From: Cyanobium sp. Cruz-8D1
GTDB taxonomy: Bacteria > Cyanobacteriota > Cyanobacteriia > PCC-6307 > Cyanobiaceae
Direction of reading: 5' to 3'
Length of the DNA stretch: 37,081 nucleotides
Assembly: GCF_024345975.1 (NCBI RefSeq)
Contig: NZ_JAGQCD010000029.1
Coordinates: 1-37,081, forward strand
Part shown: positions 14,592 through 22,105 of the stretch, in pieces
Layout: each line of letters begins with the position of its first letter
Numbering within the stretch: the stretch's first letter is position 1
Translations under genes and position numbers: made by a program
The notes under the pieces: generated by a model
What the model was told of the DNA's origin: nothing
The model's database searches: none
The model's input: the letters and a program-made list of their open reading frames with translations, nothing else

Positions 14592-16826
14592 TCAAGGCTC
14601 ACCCGCCGCCAGCGCCGTTCCTCTTCTGCCCGTCGCCCCTGCGGCCCGCCGCCGCACGGGCACCCGCTGCTTCTTGATCTCCCTGCTCCTGGGGTATGCC
14701 GCAAGGGCGGACTGGAGCCAGCGACGGTGCTCCTGCTGCAGCTCCAGCGGTGCTTCGATCCGCACCCCACCGCCGAGGGCATAGAGCCAGCGGCGCAGGT
14801 CCTGATCCCGCTCCAGGGTCCAGAGCGGCAAGTCGATCTCCACCGGATAGGGGTGGCTGGAGCGGCTGCACGGCAGCAGAGCCTCCAGCTCAACCAACGC
14901 ACTGATCACCCCATCACCCGGCAGGGGGCGCGAGAGGCGCACCGCCGCCGCCGGGAAGCGCCGCACCTCCTCACGCAGCAAGGCAAAGGCGGTGGCATCA
15001 CAGCTCAGGCGCAAGGTGCCCATCGCCTTGGCGCGTTGCTTCGAGGGGCCAAGGCAGACGGACTGCTGCGGCTGGAGACCATCGCCGAACTCAAGGCTGC
15101 CGCAGCAGTGCTGCAAGGTTTCGCCGCGCAGCAGCGCCGCCGCATGGGATGGCTGGCTGCGAACGCTGCCGGTTTCAATCCGCCGCAGGCCCAGCTGGTC
15201 GATCCGGCGGCAGGCCAGCAACCCCTCCGCCTGGCCGATGTGGTCGTGCTCAAACAGCAGGAACCAGGCGCTGGTGTGGAAGATCAACTGCAACGGCCAC
15301 ACCCGGATCTCCTCCAGCCCGGCATGGGAGGTGGCTATCGCGGTGAGCACCACCCGCTGGTGCTGCTGAATGGCTGAACGCAGCTGCTCGGCTTGCTCGG
15401 TGTTGAGCAGGGTGCCGCCCCTGCTTTGATCCCCGGCCAGCAGGGAGCGATTGAAAAACGTCCGCACCGGCGGGACGCTCTCGATGGAGATGCCGCTGCG
15501 TTGCAACCGCTTGCCCAGCTCCCGGGCGATCGCCTGCCCGCTTGGATCACCGAGCCGATCGGCATGGGCCTGCAGCAGCCCATGGATCTCCACCTGTAGC
15601 GGCACGGGCAGCAGCGAGGCCCCGAGGGCATAGCCGTGGCGGCCACTGCCTGCCGCATCACGAAAGCCATAGGGGGTGAGGATCGCGGTGATGCTCTGGT
15701 GCAACTGGCGGGGAGTCCAGCAGTGACGGCCGCCGCTGAGGGTCTTGAGCCGAGCGGCGAGGTGATGGTCGACCGCTACCCCCTCCTGCTGATCAAAGGG
15801 GTGATGAAGGATGTGGCGCAGCAGGGTGAGAGCACGGCAAAAGGTCTCGCGATCGCCGAGCGCAGACCAGCCGCCCGCGCTGAGCGGTTGCGTCGCCGGC
15901 CAGGGCGGCGGCTCCACTGCCCGCATCGGCGCGGGTTTCCCCTGCTCGGAGTTGACGCGCCAGGCGGTGGTGAACCCCTGCTGCCGCAACCAATTCAGGT
16001 CGGCGGCGATCGCTCCGACATCCGCATAGCAGGGCCCATGGGTCCGGGCGAGCAGGGCCGCGGCCCGCTCGGCCAGGCCCGCAGATTCCTCGGGGGAGGT
16101 CTGGACGTTGGTCGCGGTCAGTTCCGGCTGGCGGCTGAGCAGCTGGATCAGGTGCAGCAGCCGCTCGCACTCCAGCAGGCGGGAATAGCCATGGGGAATC
16201 AGCCGGGCGTCCCGGTTGCGGGCGGCGCTGATCCGCCGCTCCAAGGTCCCCAGTACCGCTTGCAGGGGCTGATGGTGATGGGGCTCGACGCAGACCACCG
16301 CCGCGAAACCTTCCGAGCGGCTGGGCGAGAAGGCGGCCTCAGACAGCAACGAAATGTGGTTGTCGATCACCTGCTCCGGGACGCGGTGATCACGGCGCCG
16401 GTTCCATTGCTGGCAGAGCTCCCGCGGTGTGCACAGCCACCAGCCGATCCACTCCACCGGGACCGGCAGCTCCAGCTTCTGGGTGATGGCCAGCCGCCAG
16501 GCCCGGCGCGAGAAGGTGGCCTCGACAATCACCGGCGCACCTGAGCAAACAGCCTCCTGGATGCGTTGGTGCATCACCGAGGCGATGTCATCCCAGGGGC
16601 CAAAGACACCGCGATCACCAAAGATTTCGGCGCGAATGCCGCGGCTGCTGATGTAACTGGGCGGGGGCTCCTCAGGCTTGCTCAACAGCGTGGCCAGGTG
16701 GCGGGCGAGGCTGGACTTACCGCTGGCCGGCGGGCCGATCAGCAGGTGGCAGCGCAGCGGACGTTCAGGCGCAGCCGAGCTGCTGCGGCGTTGCTCGGCC
16801 GTCGTCGATGAGTTGGCTGACGTCAT
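14592..16826 (-). CDS. P-loop kinase-like ATPase fused to a WYL regulator domain
   Basis: 744 residues from ATG 16826 (a longer frame to 16895 is open). Residues 31-39 are a Walker A motif (GPPASGKSS), and the next 150 residues look like a polynucleotide-kinase-like P-loop domain: SGAPVIVEATFSRRAW as the Walker-B region, and QWNRRRDHRVPEQVIDNH as the lid arginines. The middle is a long helical region. From about residue 505 a WYL domain begins (EEIRVWPLQLIFHTSAWFLL), with RRIDQLGLRRI as its partner strand, and the end (GGGVRIEAPLELQQEHRRWL) is the WCX extension usual after WYL. WYL domains sense small molecules or nucleic acids and often control phage-defence or mobile-element genes. The gene converges on the capsid operon. 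Regulation of the element is inference; a nucleic-acid repair or defence role is the alternative. Confidence 0.7.
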   Translation of the reverse strand: MTSANSSTTAEQRRSSSAAPERPLRCHLLIGPPASGKSSLARHLATLLSKPEEPPPSYISSRGIRAEIFGDRGVFGPWDDIASVMHQRIQEAVCSGAPVIVEATFSRRAWRLAITQKLELPVPVEWIGWWLCTPRELCQQWNRRRDHRVPEQVIDNHISLLSEAAFSPSRSEGFAAVVCVEPHHHQPLQAVLGTLERRISAARNRDARLIPHGYSRLLECERLLHLIQLLSRQPELTATNVQTSPEESAGLAERAAALLARTHGPCYADVGAIAADLNWLRQQGFTTAWRVNSEQGKPAPMRAVEPPPWPATQPLSAGGWSALGDRETFCRALTLLRHILHHPFDQQEGVAVDHHLAARLKTLSGGRHCWTPRQLHQSITAILTPYGFRDAAGSGRHGYALGASLLPVPLQVEIHGLLQAHADRLGDPSGQAIARELGKRLQRSGISIESVPPVRTFFNRSLLAGDQSRGGTLLNTEQAEQLRSAIQQHQRVVLTAIATSHAGLEEIRVWPLQLIFHTSAWFLLFEHDHIGQAEGLLACRRIDQLGLRRIETGSVRSQPSHAAALLRGETLQHCCGSLEFGDGLQPQQSVCLGPSKQRAKAMGTLRLSCDATAFALLREEVRRFPAAAVRLSRPLPGDGVISALVELEALLPCSRSSHPYPVEIDLPLWTLERDQDLRRWLYALGGGVRIEAPLELQQEHRRWLQSALAAYPRSREIKKQRVPVRRRAAGATGRRGTALAAGEP

Positions 16827-17055
16827 GGGTGTTGGAACAAAGGACACGTCCCCAGCTCCATTGGGCAGCAGGTGGCGGTGCGATTCCTGCTGCAACCATC
16901 ACGATTCGGTAGCGCTGCTTGCCGTGTTGGTGGCGGTCAGTACCAAAGGCCCGCTGCGGCTGTGGGGGAAGGAACATTCCGTTACCCGCCGACCAGCGTG
17001 AGATCCGCTGCCTGCTCCGATTCCACCTCCTCTGCGCTCTGCCACCGAGCTGCGT

Positions 17056-17664
17056 GTGGCCACTGACCCGTTCCATCAGCACCTGCTTGATGGACTCGCC
17101 TCCCTGCGCTCACCACCGCAGCAGTGGCGGAGCTTGAGCCAGTGGTGTGAGTTGCTCCGTGCTGGCGAGCTGGAGGCGGTGCTGCTGGCGAGCGTCTGCC
17201 CGGCTCCGGTGGAGGGGATGGCCTGGTTGCGCCTGGGCCACTGGGGGTTGCTCCTCGCCTGCCGGTTGAACGGCACCGAGTCAGCCGCAGCACCACCACC
17301 CCGAACCTTCCGGTTCCTGGCACCGCCCGTGGCGGCCGCACCGGCGCTCCATCACGCCTTGGAGGAGCAGCAGCTGGCGGCCATCACCCCGCTCGATGCT
17401 GTTGCGGCCAGCGATTGGTTGGCGGTGTTGCAGCGGGGGGATGGGCTGCTGCCGCTGCCGCCGTCCCTACTGCAGACCAGCCCTTGGCGGCAGGCGGACC
17501 TGACGGCGGTGTGGCCGTGGGAGCCGCTCGTGGAGCACCTCTGGCTGTTGGTGTCTCAAGAGCTCGCCCGCAGGGAAGCCGTGCTGGCTGTGGTCGCTCG
17601 GCTGCGGGAGCGGATTGAGGCTGCTGAACACTGGCCATCAGCCCCACGATCGTGCCCACCGTGA
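17056..17664 (+). CDS. Protein of unknown function, 202 aa
   Basis: GTG start at 17056 (MATDPFHQHLLDGLASLRSP). Mostly helical, with a Trp-rich core (WRSLSQWCELLRAGELEAVL; MAWLRLGHWGLLLACRL), a Pro/Ala linker near residues 80-95, and a C-terminal helix (ELARREAVLAVVARLRERIE). It runs divergently from the P-loop/WYL gene, about 230 bases away. No membrane segment strong enough to call. No family recognised. Confidence 0.55.
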   Translation: MATDPFHQHLLDGLASLRSPPQQWRSLSQWCELLRAGELEAVLLASVCPAPVEGMAWLRLGHWGLLLACRLNGTESAAAPPPRTFRFLAPPVAAAPALHHALEEQQLAAITPLDAVAASDWLAVLQRGDGLLPLPPSLLQTSPWRQADLTAVWPWEPLVEHLWLLVSQELARREAVLAVVARLRERIEAAEHWPSAPRSCPP

Positions 17665-17843
17665 TGCATAGCCCATGGATACAGGGCTTGCTGCCCATCA
17701 GGGCTGGATCCTGGCTGGTGGGGGAAAACGCCATGGGCCAGGCGTAGGAACAAGCGGCGGATCCGCAGCCTCAGGTCAGGGCCGCCAACCGGCTGCCGTT
17801 CTTGATCCAGCTGGGTACGGTGCCGATAGAGGCGAGCGACGGA

Positions 17844-18038
17844 ATGCTGCGTGAGCTGGTGCTGGCCATCGGGCTCCCTGTGGCCCTGCTGCTGCTGGCG
17901 GTGCTGGCGCTGGAGCAATGGGGCGATCGAATGCCGCCCTTGCTGCAACGCCTCTCCCAGCGGCCTTCCAGGCTGTGGAACATCGGCATCGGGCTGATCA
18001 TCGGCCTGTCGCTGCTGCGCTGGTTGCTGCGGCGCTGA
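17844..18038 (+). CDS. Small membrane protein, two transmembrane segments
   Basis: 64 residues from ATG 17844 (TTG 17802 would add 14). The first hydrophobic segment is LRELVLAIGLPVALLLLAVL; a charged loop with QRLSQRPSRLW follows, then a second segment NIGIGLIIGLSLLRWLLRR with a basic end. The hairpin topology with positive ends is similar to holins and to small membrane toxins, but the gene is far from the C39 peptidase. Unknown function. Confidence 0.5.
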   Translation: MLRELVLAIGLPVALLLLAVLALEQWGDRMPPLLQRLSQRPSRLWNIGIGLIIGLSLLRWLLRR

Positions 18039-18043
18039 ATTGT

Positions 18044-18364
18044 TTAGGGAATGAACAGTTCCTCGTAGCCGCCGCTTTCGATGGCGGCGACTGCGGCTTG
18101 GAGCTCGCCTGTGACCTGGCGAATCCGCGGCCAGCTGGTTGTTGTCAGCACCAGGATCGCGATGCTGCGCCCTCTCAGGTTCTGCTGATATCGCAGGTTG
18201 GTATCGGTGGTGATCAGAAGCTCGTAGCCCTCCTGCTCCGCCAGGCGAATCAGTTCGCCATTGGTGACGGTCGACCAACCCAGTTCATAAGCAGTGACCA
18301 CCACATGGGCGGTCAGTGATCGGCGGAGGGGAACGGGAGTCCCTTGGTCGAACAAGATCCGCAC
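18044..18364 (-). CDS. DUF5615 PIN-like toxin of a DUF433/DUF5615 pair
   Basis: 106 residues, GTG start at 18364. MRILFDQGTPVPLRRSL is the N-terminal acidic strand of PIN-like DUF5615 nucleases, and the second acidic patch is ELLITTDTNLRYQQNL. The C-terminal strand AILVLTTTSWPRIRQV is also typical. The family is a predicted RNase toxin. It follows directly after the DUF433 gene, the usual antitoxin-first order, with only the stop between them. Such pairs are common stabilisers of cyanobacterial islands. Confidence 0.8.
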   Translation of the reverse strand: MRILFDQGTPVPLRRSLTAHVVVTAYELGWSTVTNGELIRLAEQEGYELLITTDTNLRYQQNLRGRSIAILVLTTTSWPRIRQVTGELQAAVAAIESGGYEELFIP

Positions 18365-18607
18365 TCAGGCCAGTGCGGCAGCAGCGGTGCTCCGAGCGGC
18401 GTGCTCCAGGACCAGCCGGGACTGCTCGAGGCTTACACCTGGGAACAGTTCGACGAATTCAGCCAAGGAGACGCCGTCTTCCAGATTTTCAAACAGAGCC
18501 GCTACCGGAATCCGGGTGCCGCGGAACACCCAGGCGCCGCTCAGGCGCTGAAGATCGCGTTCCACAGCACTGCAGCCTGCCCAGCCCAGATCGGTTTGCG
18601 TGGTCAT
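18365..18607 (-). CDS. DUF433 antitoxin
   Basis: 80 residues from ATG 18607. The phrase SGAWVFRGTRIPVAALFENL is the core of DUF433 (GTRIPV followed by a helix-turn-helix), then DGVSLAEFVELFPGVSLEQS and a last helix RLVLEHAARSTAAAAL. The family acts as a DNA-binding antitoxin for DUF5615-like PIN proteins. A longer frame upstream (to 18649) starts with low-quality residues, so I keep 18607. Probably self-regulating, as in other antitoxin-first pairs. Confidence 0.8.
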   Translation of the reverse strand: MTTQTDLGWAGCSAVERDLQRLSGAWVFRGTRIPVAALFENLEDGVSLAEFVELFPGVSLEQSRLVLEHAARSTAAAALA

Positions 18608-18677
18608 GGCCCTCAGGGCGGCCGGACCCGTCAATGGTAGGCAGCTCACACGACCTCAACTGAGGGATCTATTGATC

Positions 18678-19616
18678 TCAGGCAACGGTCTGGTGTTGAA
18701 CCAAATACGCCTCGATCCAGTCATGGTGCTGCTTCTGGTTGATGCGATCCGCGATCGAGCTGGCTACCTCCGGCACTTGGAAGCGCTTGCGGAACGCCTT
18801 GGTGAAGCCTTCCAGCTGGGGCTGGGGAAGGCGGCGGATGGTGGTGTGAATCCGCCGGATCGTGGCGCCATCAAGGGGCAGCAGGGCCGCGACCTCGGGG
18901 GGTGTGTCGACACCTTCCTCCACTGCAGCAGCGGAGGGCAAGCCCGCAGGCTGGTGGTTGGAAGCGTGGCCGTTGCCAGCTGGTGAGCGCCGCAATGAGC
19001 CGTTCCCTGCGGCGGCATTGGGTGTGATCCCGTTGGGAGAGTGGGGCGACATGTCTCCCCGAGGGGAGCGCTCGGTGATGTCGCCCCGTGCGGGGACCCC
19101 CGTGGCGCTTGAGGTGACCTGCCGCTGCTGCTTGTCATAGAGCGCCAGCCCGAACGGGTTCCCGAAGGTCATCAGGGCCCGTTTCATGGCGTCGGTCTCG
19201 GCTTCCTTGAGGGCGGATTCATGCGCCTGGCCCAGGTCAACATCGATGCCGTGGCCGGCACCGCTGCCTTCCCGCACGATCCCGGCGACGATCACCCTCA
19301 CCCGGGCGGTGTAGGTGACGCCCCAGCCGTCACGTTGCGGTGGATCGGAGGGCTTGCTCGGCTCACGGCCGATGCGGCGTTCCGCCTGGGAGACGCACTG
19401 CAACGCGACCGTCTCGCGCTGCCAGCCGTCGAACCCAAAGATCCGGTTGGCCTCGGCGATTGCCACCCAGCCCTCGATGTAGCTGACCTTGCCTCGGCCC
19501 TGATCGCGCTGCTTGACGTTGGCTCGACTCAGGGGTGCCGCCAGGGCAGCGACCTGCTCGGCCGTGAGGGCGGACGCCTGAGCGACAGAGCGGTCGATGG
19601 TGGTTGTCGTGGTCAT
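18678..19616 (-). CDS. Rad52/22-family single-strand annealing protein, copy 1
   Basis: 312 residues from ATG 19616. The Rad52 core covers about residues 25-165: LSRANVKQRDQGRGKVSYIE, EANRIFGFDGWQRETVAL, YTARVRVIV, REGSGAGHGIDVDLGQAHES, ALKEAETDAMKRALMTFGNP. These are the β-strands and DNA-binding groove of the Rad52_Rad22 domain. A variable Pro/Ser-rich linker follows, then a helical C-terminal part (IRRIHTTIRRLPQPQLEGFT). It anneals single DNA strands, typical of phage recombination. It is the last gene of the leftward SLOG-Gp157-Rad52 operon, and has a close paralogue at 27128-28105. Confidence 0.85.
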   Translation of the reverse strand: MTTTTTIDRSVAQASALTAEQVAALAAPLSRANVKQRDQGRGKVSYIEGWVAIAEANRIFGFDGWQRETVALQCVSQAERRIGREPSKPSDPPQRDGWGVTYTARVRVIVAGIVREGSGAGHGIDVDLGQAHESALKEAETDAMKRALMTFGNPFGLALYDKQQRQVTSSATGVPARGDITERSPRGDMSPHSPNGITPNAAAGNGSLRRSPAGNGHASNHQPAGLPSAAAVEEGVDTPPEVAALLPLDGATIRRIHTTIRRLPQPQLEGFTKAFRKRFQVPEVASSIADRINQKQHHDWIEAYLVQHQTVA

Positions 19617-19973
19617 GGCATTAAGGGGCAGGGTGGGGACAAGCGATGGGTGTCAGCTGGCGGGGCTGCCGCCGGGCGGGGCCTCGATCAGCACCCAGCA
19701 GGGCGGATCGCTGCAGAAGATGTGATCGGCAGAAGGGCGCCGCCCTGGGCGACGGCCGATCGGCACCACCCAGCTGGCCAGGCGTGTGGACCAAATGTGG
19801 CCGCTGGGCCGGGGGCTGGTGGGGGTGGTTTTGGCGGTGGTGCTGCCGTAGCTGGAGAGATCCATGGCTCCTGGTGGTTGGTGGAGGTGATGGCCTGGGT
19901 GGTGATGGTGCTGACGCGATGCCCTGGGCCCGCCCCTGTAGCGGACCCCTATCGAGGGGGGCTCTGCCCCCCC
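19617..19973. other. Gap between Rad52 copy 1 and Gp157 copy 1
   Basis: About 357 bases without a gene I can support. The right end has GAGGGGGGCTC-like sequence paired with GCCCCCCCTC at about 19954-19975, a GC-rich hairpin over the Gp157 stop that could reduce read-through. The matching gap in copy 2 is only about 100 bases (27022-27127), so copy 1 has gained or copy 2 has lost sequence here. Confidence 0.4.
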
Positions 19974-20606
19974 TCAGGTGATGCGCCAGGTGCGGCGGGA
20001 GAGGAGCTGGGCGCCTGAGATCTGCTGACCGGCTTTGAGGGCTTCTTTGATGGCGGCCTTATCGGGCTGAGTTGTGGTTTTCACCGTCAGCCACTCGGGT
20101 GCGAGCGCAGCCTCGTCGTCGATTTCGACAGCAGAGGACTTGCGGCTGCTCAGCTCGTGATTGGGGAAGGAGAAGCGGGTGGCCTGCGGCTGCAGCCGGG
20201 TGAGCACCAGCACGAGGGAGTCCTCCAGGGCGTCAGCCCGGCCTGCATCGGAGCGGGAAAGATCCGTGAGGCGTTTGGCCTGCTGCTGGCGGTAGGAGGC
20301 CTGGCCGCGGAGGTGCTCGATCACCCAGCAGGTGGCATCGGCCTTGGCCGCCAGGGCTGCCTTGTTGCCCTCCTCTGCCATCAGGGCGGCCTCCAGCTCA
20401 GCGAGGGCCTGGCTGCGGCTGTCGTCGTCATCGCTCTGCAGCTGCTCGGCCAGTTGGCTGATGGCGGTGGTGAGCTCCTGGGCCTCGATGCCCAGCTGCC
20501 AGAGCGAGCCGGTGCGCTGGAGAGAGCAGGCCGGGCCGGCGGCTTTGGCAGCAGCCCCCGCTAGGGCCGTGGCTGGAACGGTGGGGATCGTGGTGAGAAC
20601 GGGCAT
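19974..20606 (-). CDS. Siphovirus Gp157-like protein, copy 1
   Basis: 210 residues from ATG 20606 (the frame is open further but without plausible sequence). It matches the Gp157 pattern: helical coiled-coil N-half (IEAQELTTAISQLAEQL, LAELEAALMAEEGNKAAL, YRQQQAKRLTDLSRSDAGRA), then a beta segment (ATRFSFPNHELSSRKSSAVE) and the end PDKAAIKEALKAGQQISGAQ. Gp157 proteins occur in recombination modules of siphoviruses and are linked to resistance against phage; the molecular role is not settled. It lies between SLOG and Rad52. Almost the same protein is encoded at 26413-27021. Confidence 0.8.
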   Translation of the reverse strand: MPVLTTIPTVPATALAGAAAKAAGPACSLQRTGSLWQLGIEAQELTTAISQLAEQLQSDDDDSRSQALAELEAALMAEEGNKAALAAKADATCWVIEHLRGQASYRQQQAKRLTDLSRSDAGRADALEDSLVLVLTRLQPQATRFSFPNHELSSRKSSAVEIDDEAALAPEWLTVKTTTQPDKAAIKEALKAGQQISGAQLLSRRTWRIT

Positions 20607-20661
20607 GACGGGGAGAGGGATAGGGGGGAATGCAACGGGCGCCGCAATGGCGGCCCTGGAT

Positions 20662-21153
20662 TCAGGAGAGGGGGGTGGCAGCGGCCCAGGCACTGGCGGA
20701 TTCGCTGACCTCCACCACAGAGATCGGCACCGGGGAGCGGGAGGCCAGGCGGCGGGCCTGGTGCACCAGCGATGCGGTGCCGGGCCCACCGGGGAAGGCC
20801 ACCACCAGCACGGAGGTGGAGACCCCAGGGGAGGTGTGGGCCTCGGCCCGGGCCACGGCCAGCTCAAGCAGCTCCCGGTTGCGGATCGGCCCGGCGGCCC
20901 GGCCATGGCGCCGCCACTCGGCGGGCATGACCAGTGCCGACCAGCCCAGCTGATGCGCCGCGCGGGCAATGGCGGCATCGGCTCCGCGGGCTCCGCCGTG
21001 GAGCAGCAGGTGGACCAGCCGGCCGCCGCTGCGGGCCAGCAGCTCAGCGGCAATGCGTTGATGGGACCAGGCCAGATCACGGCCGCCGCCGGCCGCGATC
21101 ACAAGGGAACGACCGGCGCCGATGACGGGCCTGGATGAAGTACAAACAGCCAT
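20662..21153 (-). CDS. DUF2493/SLOG-type nucleotide-binding protein, copy 1
   Basis: 163 residues from ATG 21153 (TTG 21177 is possible). The Rossmann-like SLOG signature is clear: SLVIAAGGGRDL, VHLLLHGGARGADAAIARAA, MPAEWRRHGRAAGPIRNREL and VLVVAFPGGPGTASLV. This is the DUF2493/YspA-like branch, thought to bind a nucleotide or NAD-derived signal. It is the first gene of the leftward operon SLOG-Gp157-Rad52. The promoter and LexA-like site lie about 130 bases upstream. A paralogue is at 25842-26363. Confidence 0.8.
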   Translation of the reverse strand: MAVCTSSRPVIGAGRSLVIAAGGGRDLAWSHQRIAAELLARSGGRLVHLLLHGGARGADAAIARAAHQLGWSALVMPAEWRRHGRAAGPIRNRELLELAVARAEAHTSPGVSTSVLVVAFPGGPGTASLVHQARRLASRSPVPISVVEVSESASAWAAATPLS

Positions 21154-21280
21154 GGAATCAGTTGCCGTAGGTGACAACTGATCGGGGCATCACGGCCACT
21201 CAGACTTATGCGGCGGTGATGGCGAGATCAGGGGATGACGTTGCCGCAGGCGATGGGCTCGGGGCCTTTGGCGCGCCCTC

Positions 21281-21302
21281 ATTCTACCAGTACAAATGCA
21301 CT
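21281..21302 (-). promoter_or_regulatory. Promoter with LexA-like box, recombination operon copy 1
   Basis: On the minus strand, AGTGCATTTGTACT (21289-21302) is followed 2 bases later by TAGAAT (21281-21286). The first matches the cyanobacterial LexA consensus RGTACNNNDGTWCB at all but one defined position; the second is a good -10 box. The same arrangement with TTTGTACTG-TAGAAT and a shared downstream leader lies before copy 2 (25735-25756). Confidence 0.5.
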
Positions 21303-21555
21303 TGAGGAACGTCAGAGCCGCTGCAAGCACTTGGATCCGAGGGGTTCGGGCTCATGCTCACAGGTCTTGATTGAGTGACAGCCAGCTGGCCATCTTTGCG
21401 GCCGGTCTGGGGCTCAGGCCTGATGGACAGCCGCGCAGCCGCGCGAGGTAACCCCTGGCCATCAGCGCCCCTGATCCATCACCTGCCGGCCGGATGAGCA
21501 GCGGCACCGCAGCCGCGGGAGAGCCACCCGGCAGCCGTGACCTGAGCGCACCCAT
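21303..21555. other. Upstream region of recombination operon copy 1
   Basis: No gene supported. It holds CCGCGCAGCCGCGCGAGG at 21431-21448, whose exact reverse complement lies at 25602-25619 at a similar distance upstream of operon copy 2, so the duplication extends into the upstream DNA or a site is conserved. Confidence 0.4.
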
Positions 21556-21660
21556 CCCGGCGGCGGCGAGGGGAGATCAGATTCACGCGAGCGCAAGGGT
21601 CGGCGAAGCCGACTTGCCCTGCCCTTGCGCCGCGTGACACCCTGCATCCCCGCCGCCGGG
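21556..21660. repeat. Structured palindromic repeat, copy 3 (105-nt extended hairpin)
   Basis: Three nested stems. The outer is CCCGGCGGCG (21556-21565) with CGCCGCCGGG (21651-21660). The middle is CACGCG + CGCAAGGG (21584-21599) with CCCTTGCG + CGCGTG (21622-21636). The inner is TCGGC-GAA-GCCGA (21600-21612), followed by CTTGC. The core repeats that of copies 1 and 2. It lies between the SLOG operon promoter and the attachment region. Confidence 0.7.
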
Positions 21661-21709
21661 TGGTCTCCGTCCTCCTGAGCCTCAGGCATCTTCTTCTTGA
21701 GCGATCAAT

Positions 21710-21727
21710 TGCAAGAGATGCAAGAGA
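21710..21727 (+). repeat. Tandem 9-bp repeat TGCAAGAGA (two copies)
   Basis: TGCAAGAGA at 21710-21718 is followed directly by TGCAAGAGA at 21719-21727. Two inverted copies (TCTCTTGCA) lie at 21838-21846 and 21850-21858. The four copies bracket about 130 bases left of the tRNA-Pro fragment and look like arm-type sites of a recombinase or excisionase. Confidence 0.55.
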
Positions 21728-21837
21728 AAGTCTTTGGGTGCCTCAGGCAGATCAATCACCGGCTTCCGTGCCCAGCGACCACCCACGGGCACAGCTGGCC
21801 GGCCGAAAACCCTTGAACTGCCAGCAACAGGCGAGTT

Positions 21838-21858
21838 TCTCTTGCACTTTCTCTTGCA
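21838..21858 (-). repeat. Inverted partner copies of TGCAAGAGA
   Basis: TCTCTTGCA at 21838-21846 and again at 21850-21858, spaced 12 bases, in opposite orientation to the pair at 21710-21727. They end just before the T-tract of the terminator. Confidence 0.55.
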
Positions 21859-21861
21859 AGT

Positions 21862-21898
21862 CAAAAAAGAAGGGTTCCCGGTTTCGCCGAGAACCCTT
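21862..21898 (-). terminator. Rho-independent terminator of tRNA-Pro
   Basis: Minus strand: stem AAGGGTTC / GAACCCTT (8 bp, 21891-21898 with 21870-21877), with a partly paired CGG/CCG top, followed by six T at 21863-21868. It starts 11 bases past the 3' end of the tRNA-Pro fragment, so it is the native terminator of that tRNA gene. Confidence 0.8.
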
Positions 21899-21909
21899 GG
21901 GGTGACTAG

Positions 21910-21951
21910 TCGGGGCGACAGGATTCGAACCTGCGACCTAGTGCTCCCAAA
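21910..21951 (-). tRNA. tRNA-Pro(UGG), 3' half only; probable attachment site
   Basis: Minus strand reads anticodon loop TTTGGGA (anticodon TGG at 21947-21949), stem GCACT, variable loop, T-arm GCAGG-TTCGAAT-CCTGT, acceptor strand CGCCCCG and discriminator A at 21910. This is nucleotides 32-73 of a normal tRNA-Pro. The 5' half (acceptor CGGGGCG, D-arm) is absent in the next 150 bases. Cut at the anticodon loop, next to a recombinase gene, and followed by the tRNA's own terminator, it is best read as the displaced tRNA end left by integration. A full tRNA-Pro is expected at the far side of the element. Confidence 0.8.
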
Positions 21952-22008
21952 ACTCTTTTTTATGGGTCTGAGGGATCGACTGCCAGGACTGGAGTCTGGG
22001 CCAAAAAG

Positions 22009-22026
22009 CACTGCTGTCACTGCTGT
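22009..22026 (+). repeat. Tandem 9-bp repeat CACTGCTGT (two copies)
   Basis: CACTGCTGT at 22009-22017 and 22018-22026, between the tRNA-Pro fragment and the recombinase start. Candidate arm-type or operator site. Confidence 0.45.
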
Positions 22027-22081
22027 TTACCGTGCAAGGGGATGGCAGCCCACGGCAGGCCGTGCCAAGCTGAGGGGATCG

Positions 22082-22105
22082 ATTTGCTCACATATTTGCT
22101 CACAT
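22082..22105 (+). repeat. Tandem 12-bp repeat ATTTGCTCACAT at the recombinase start
   Basis: Two exact copies (22082-22093, 22094-22105). The second covers the start codon of the recombinase, so a protein bound here would block its translation or transcription. Self-control by the integrase is plausible. Confidence 0.5.

Noticed and set aside
15636..16544. A 302-codon plus-strand ORF
   Set aside because: Opposite to the P-loop/WYL gene, whose motifs are clear; composition is that of a shadow frame.
21556..21660. Integron attC site
   Set aside because: The conserved GTTRRRY / RYYYAAC boxes are missing and there is no integron-type integrase insertion.
21910..22103. A complete tRNA-Pro gene
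   Set aside because: Only nucleotides from the anticodon loop to the 3' end are present; the acceptor 5' strand and D-arm are not found upstream.
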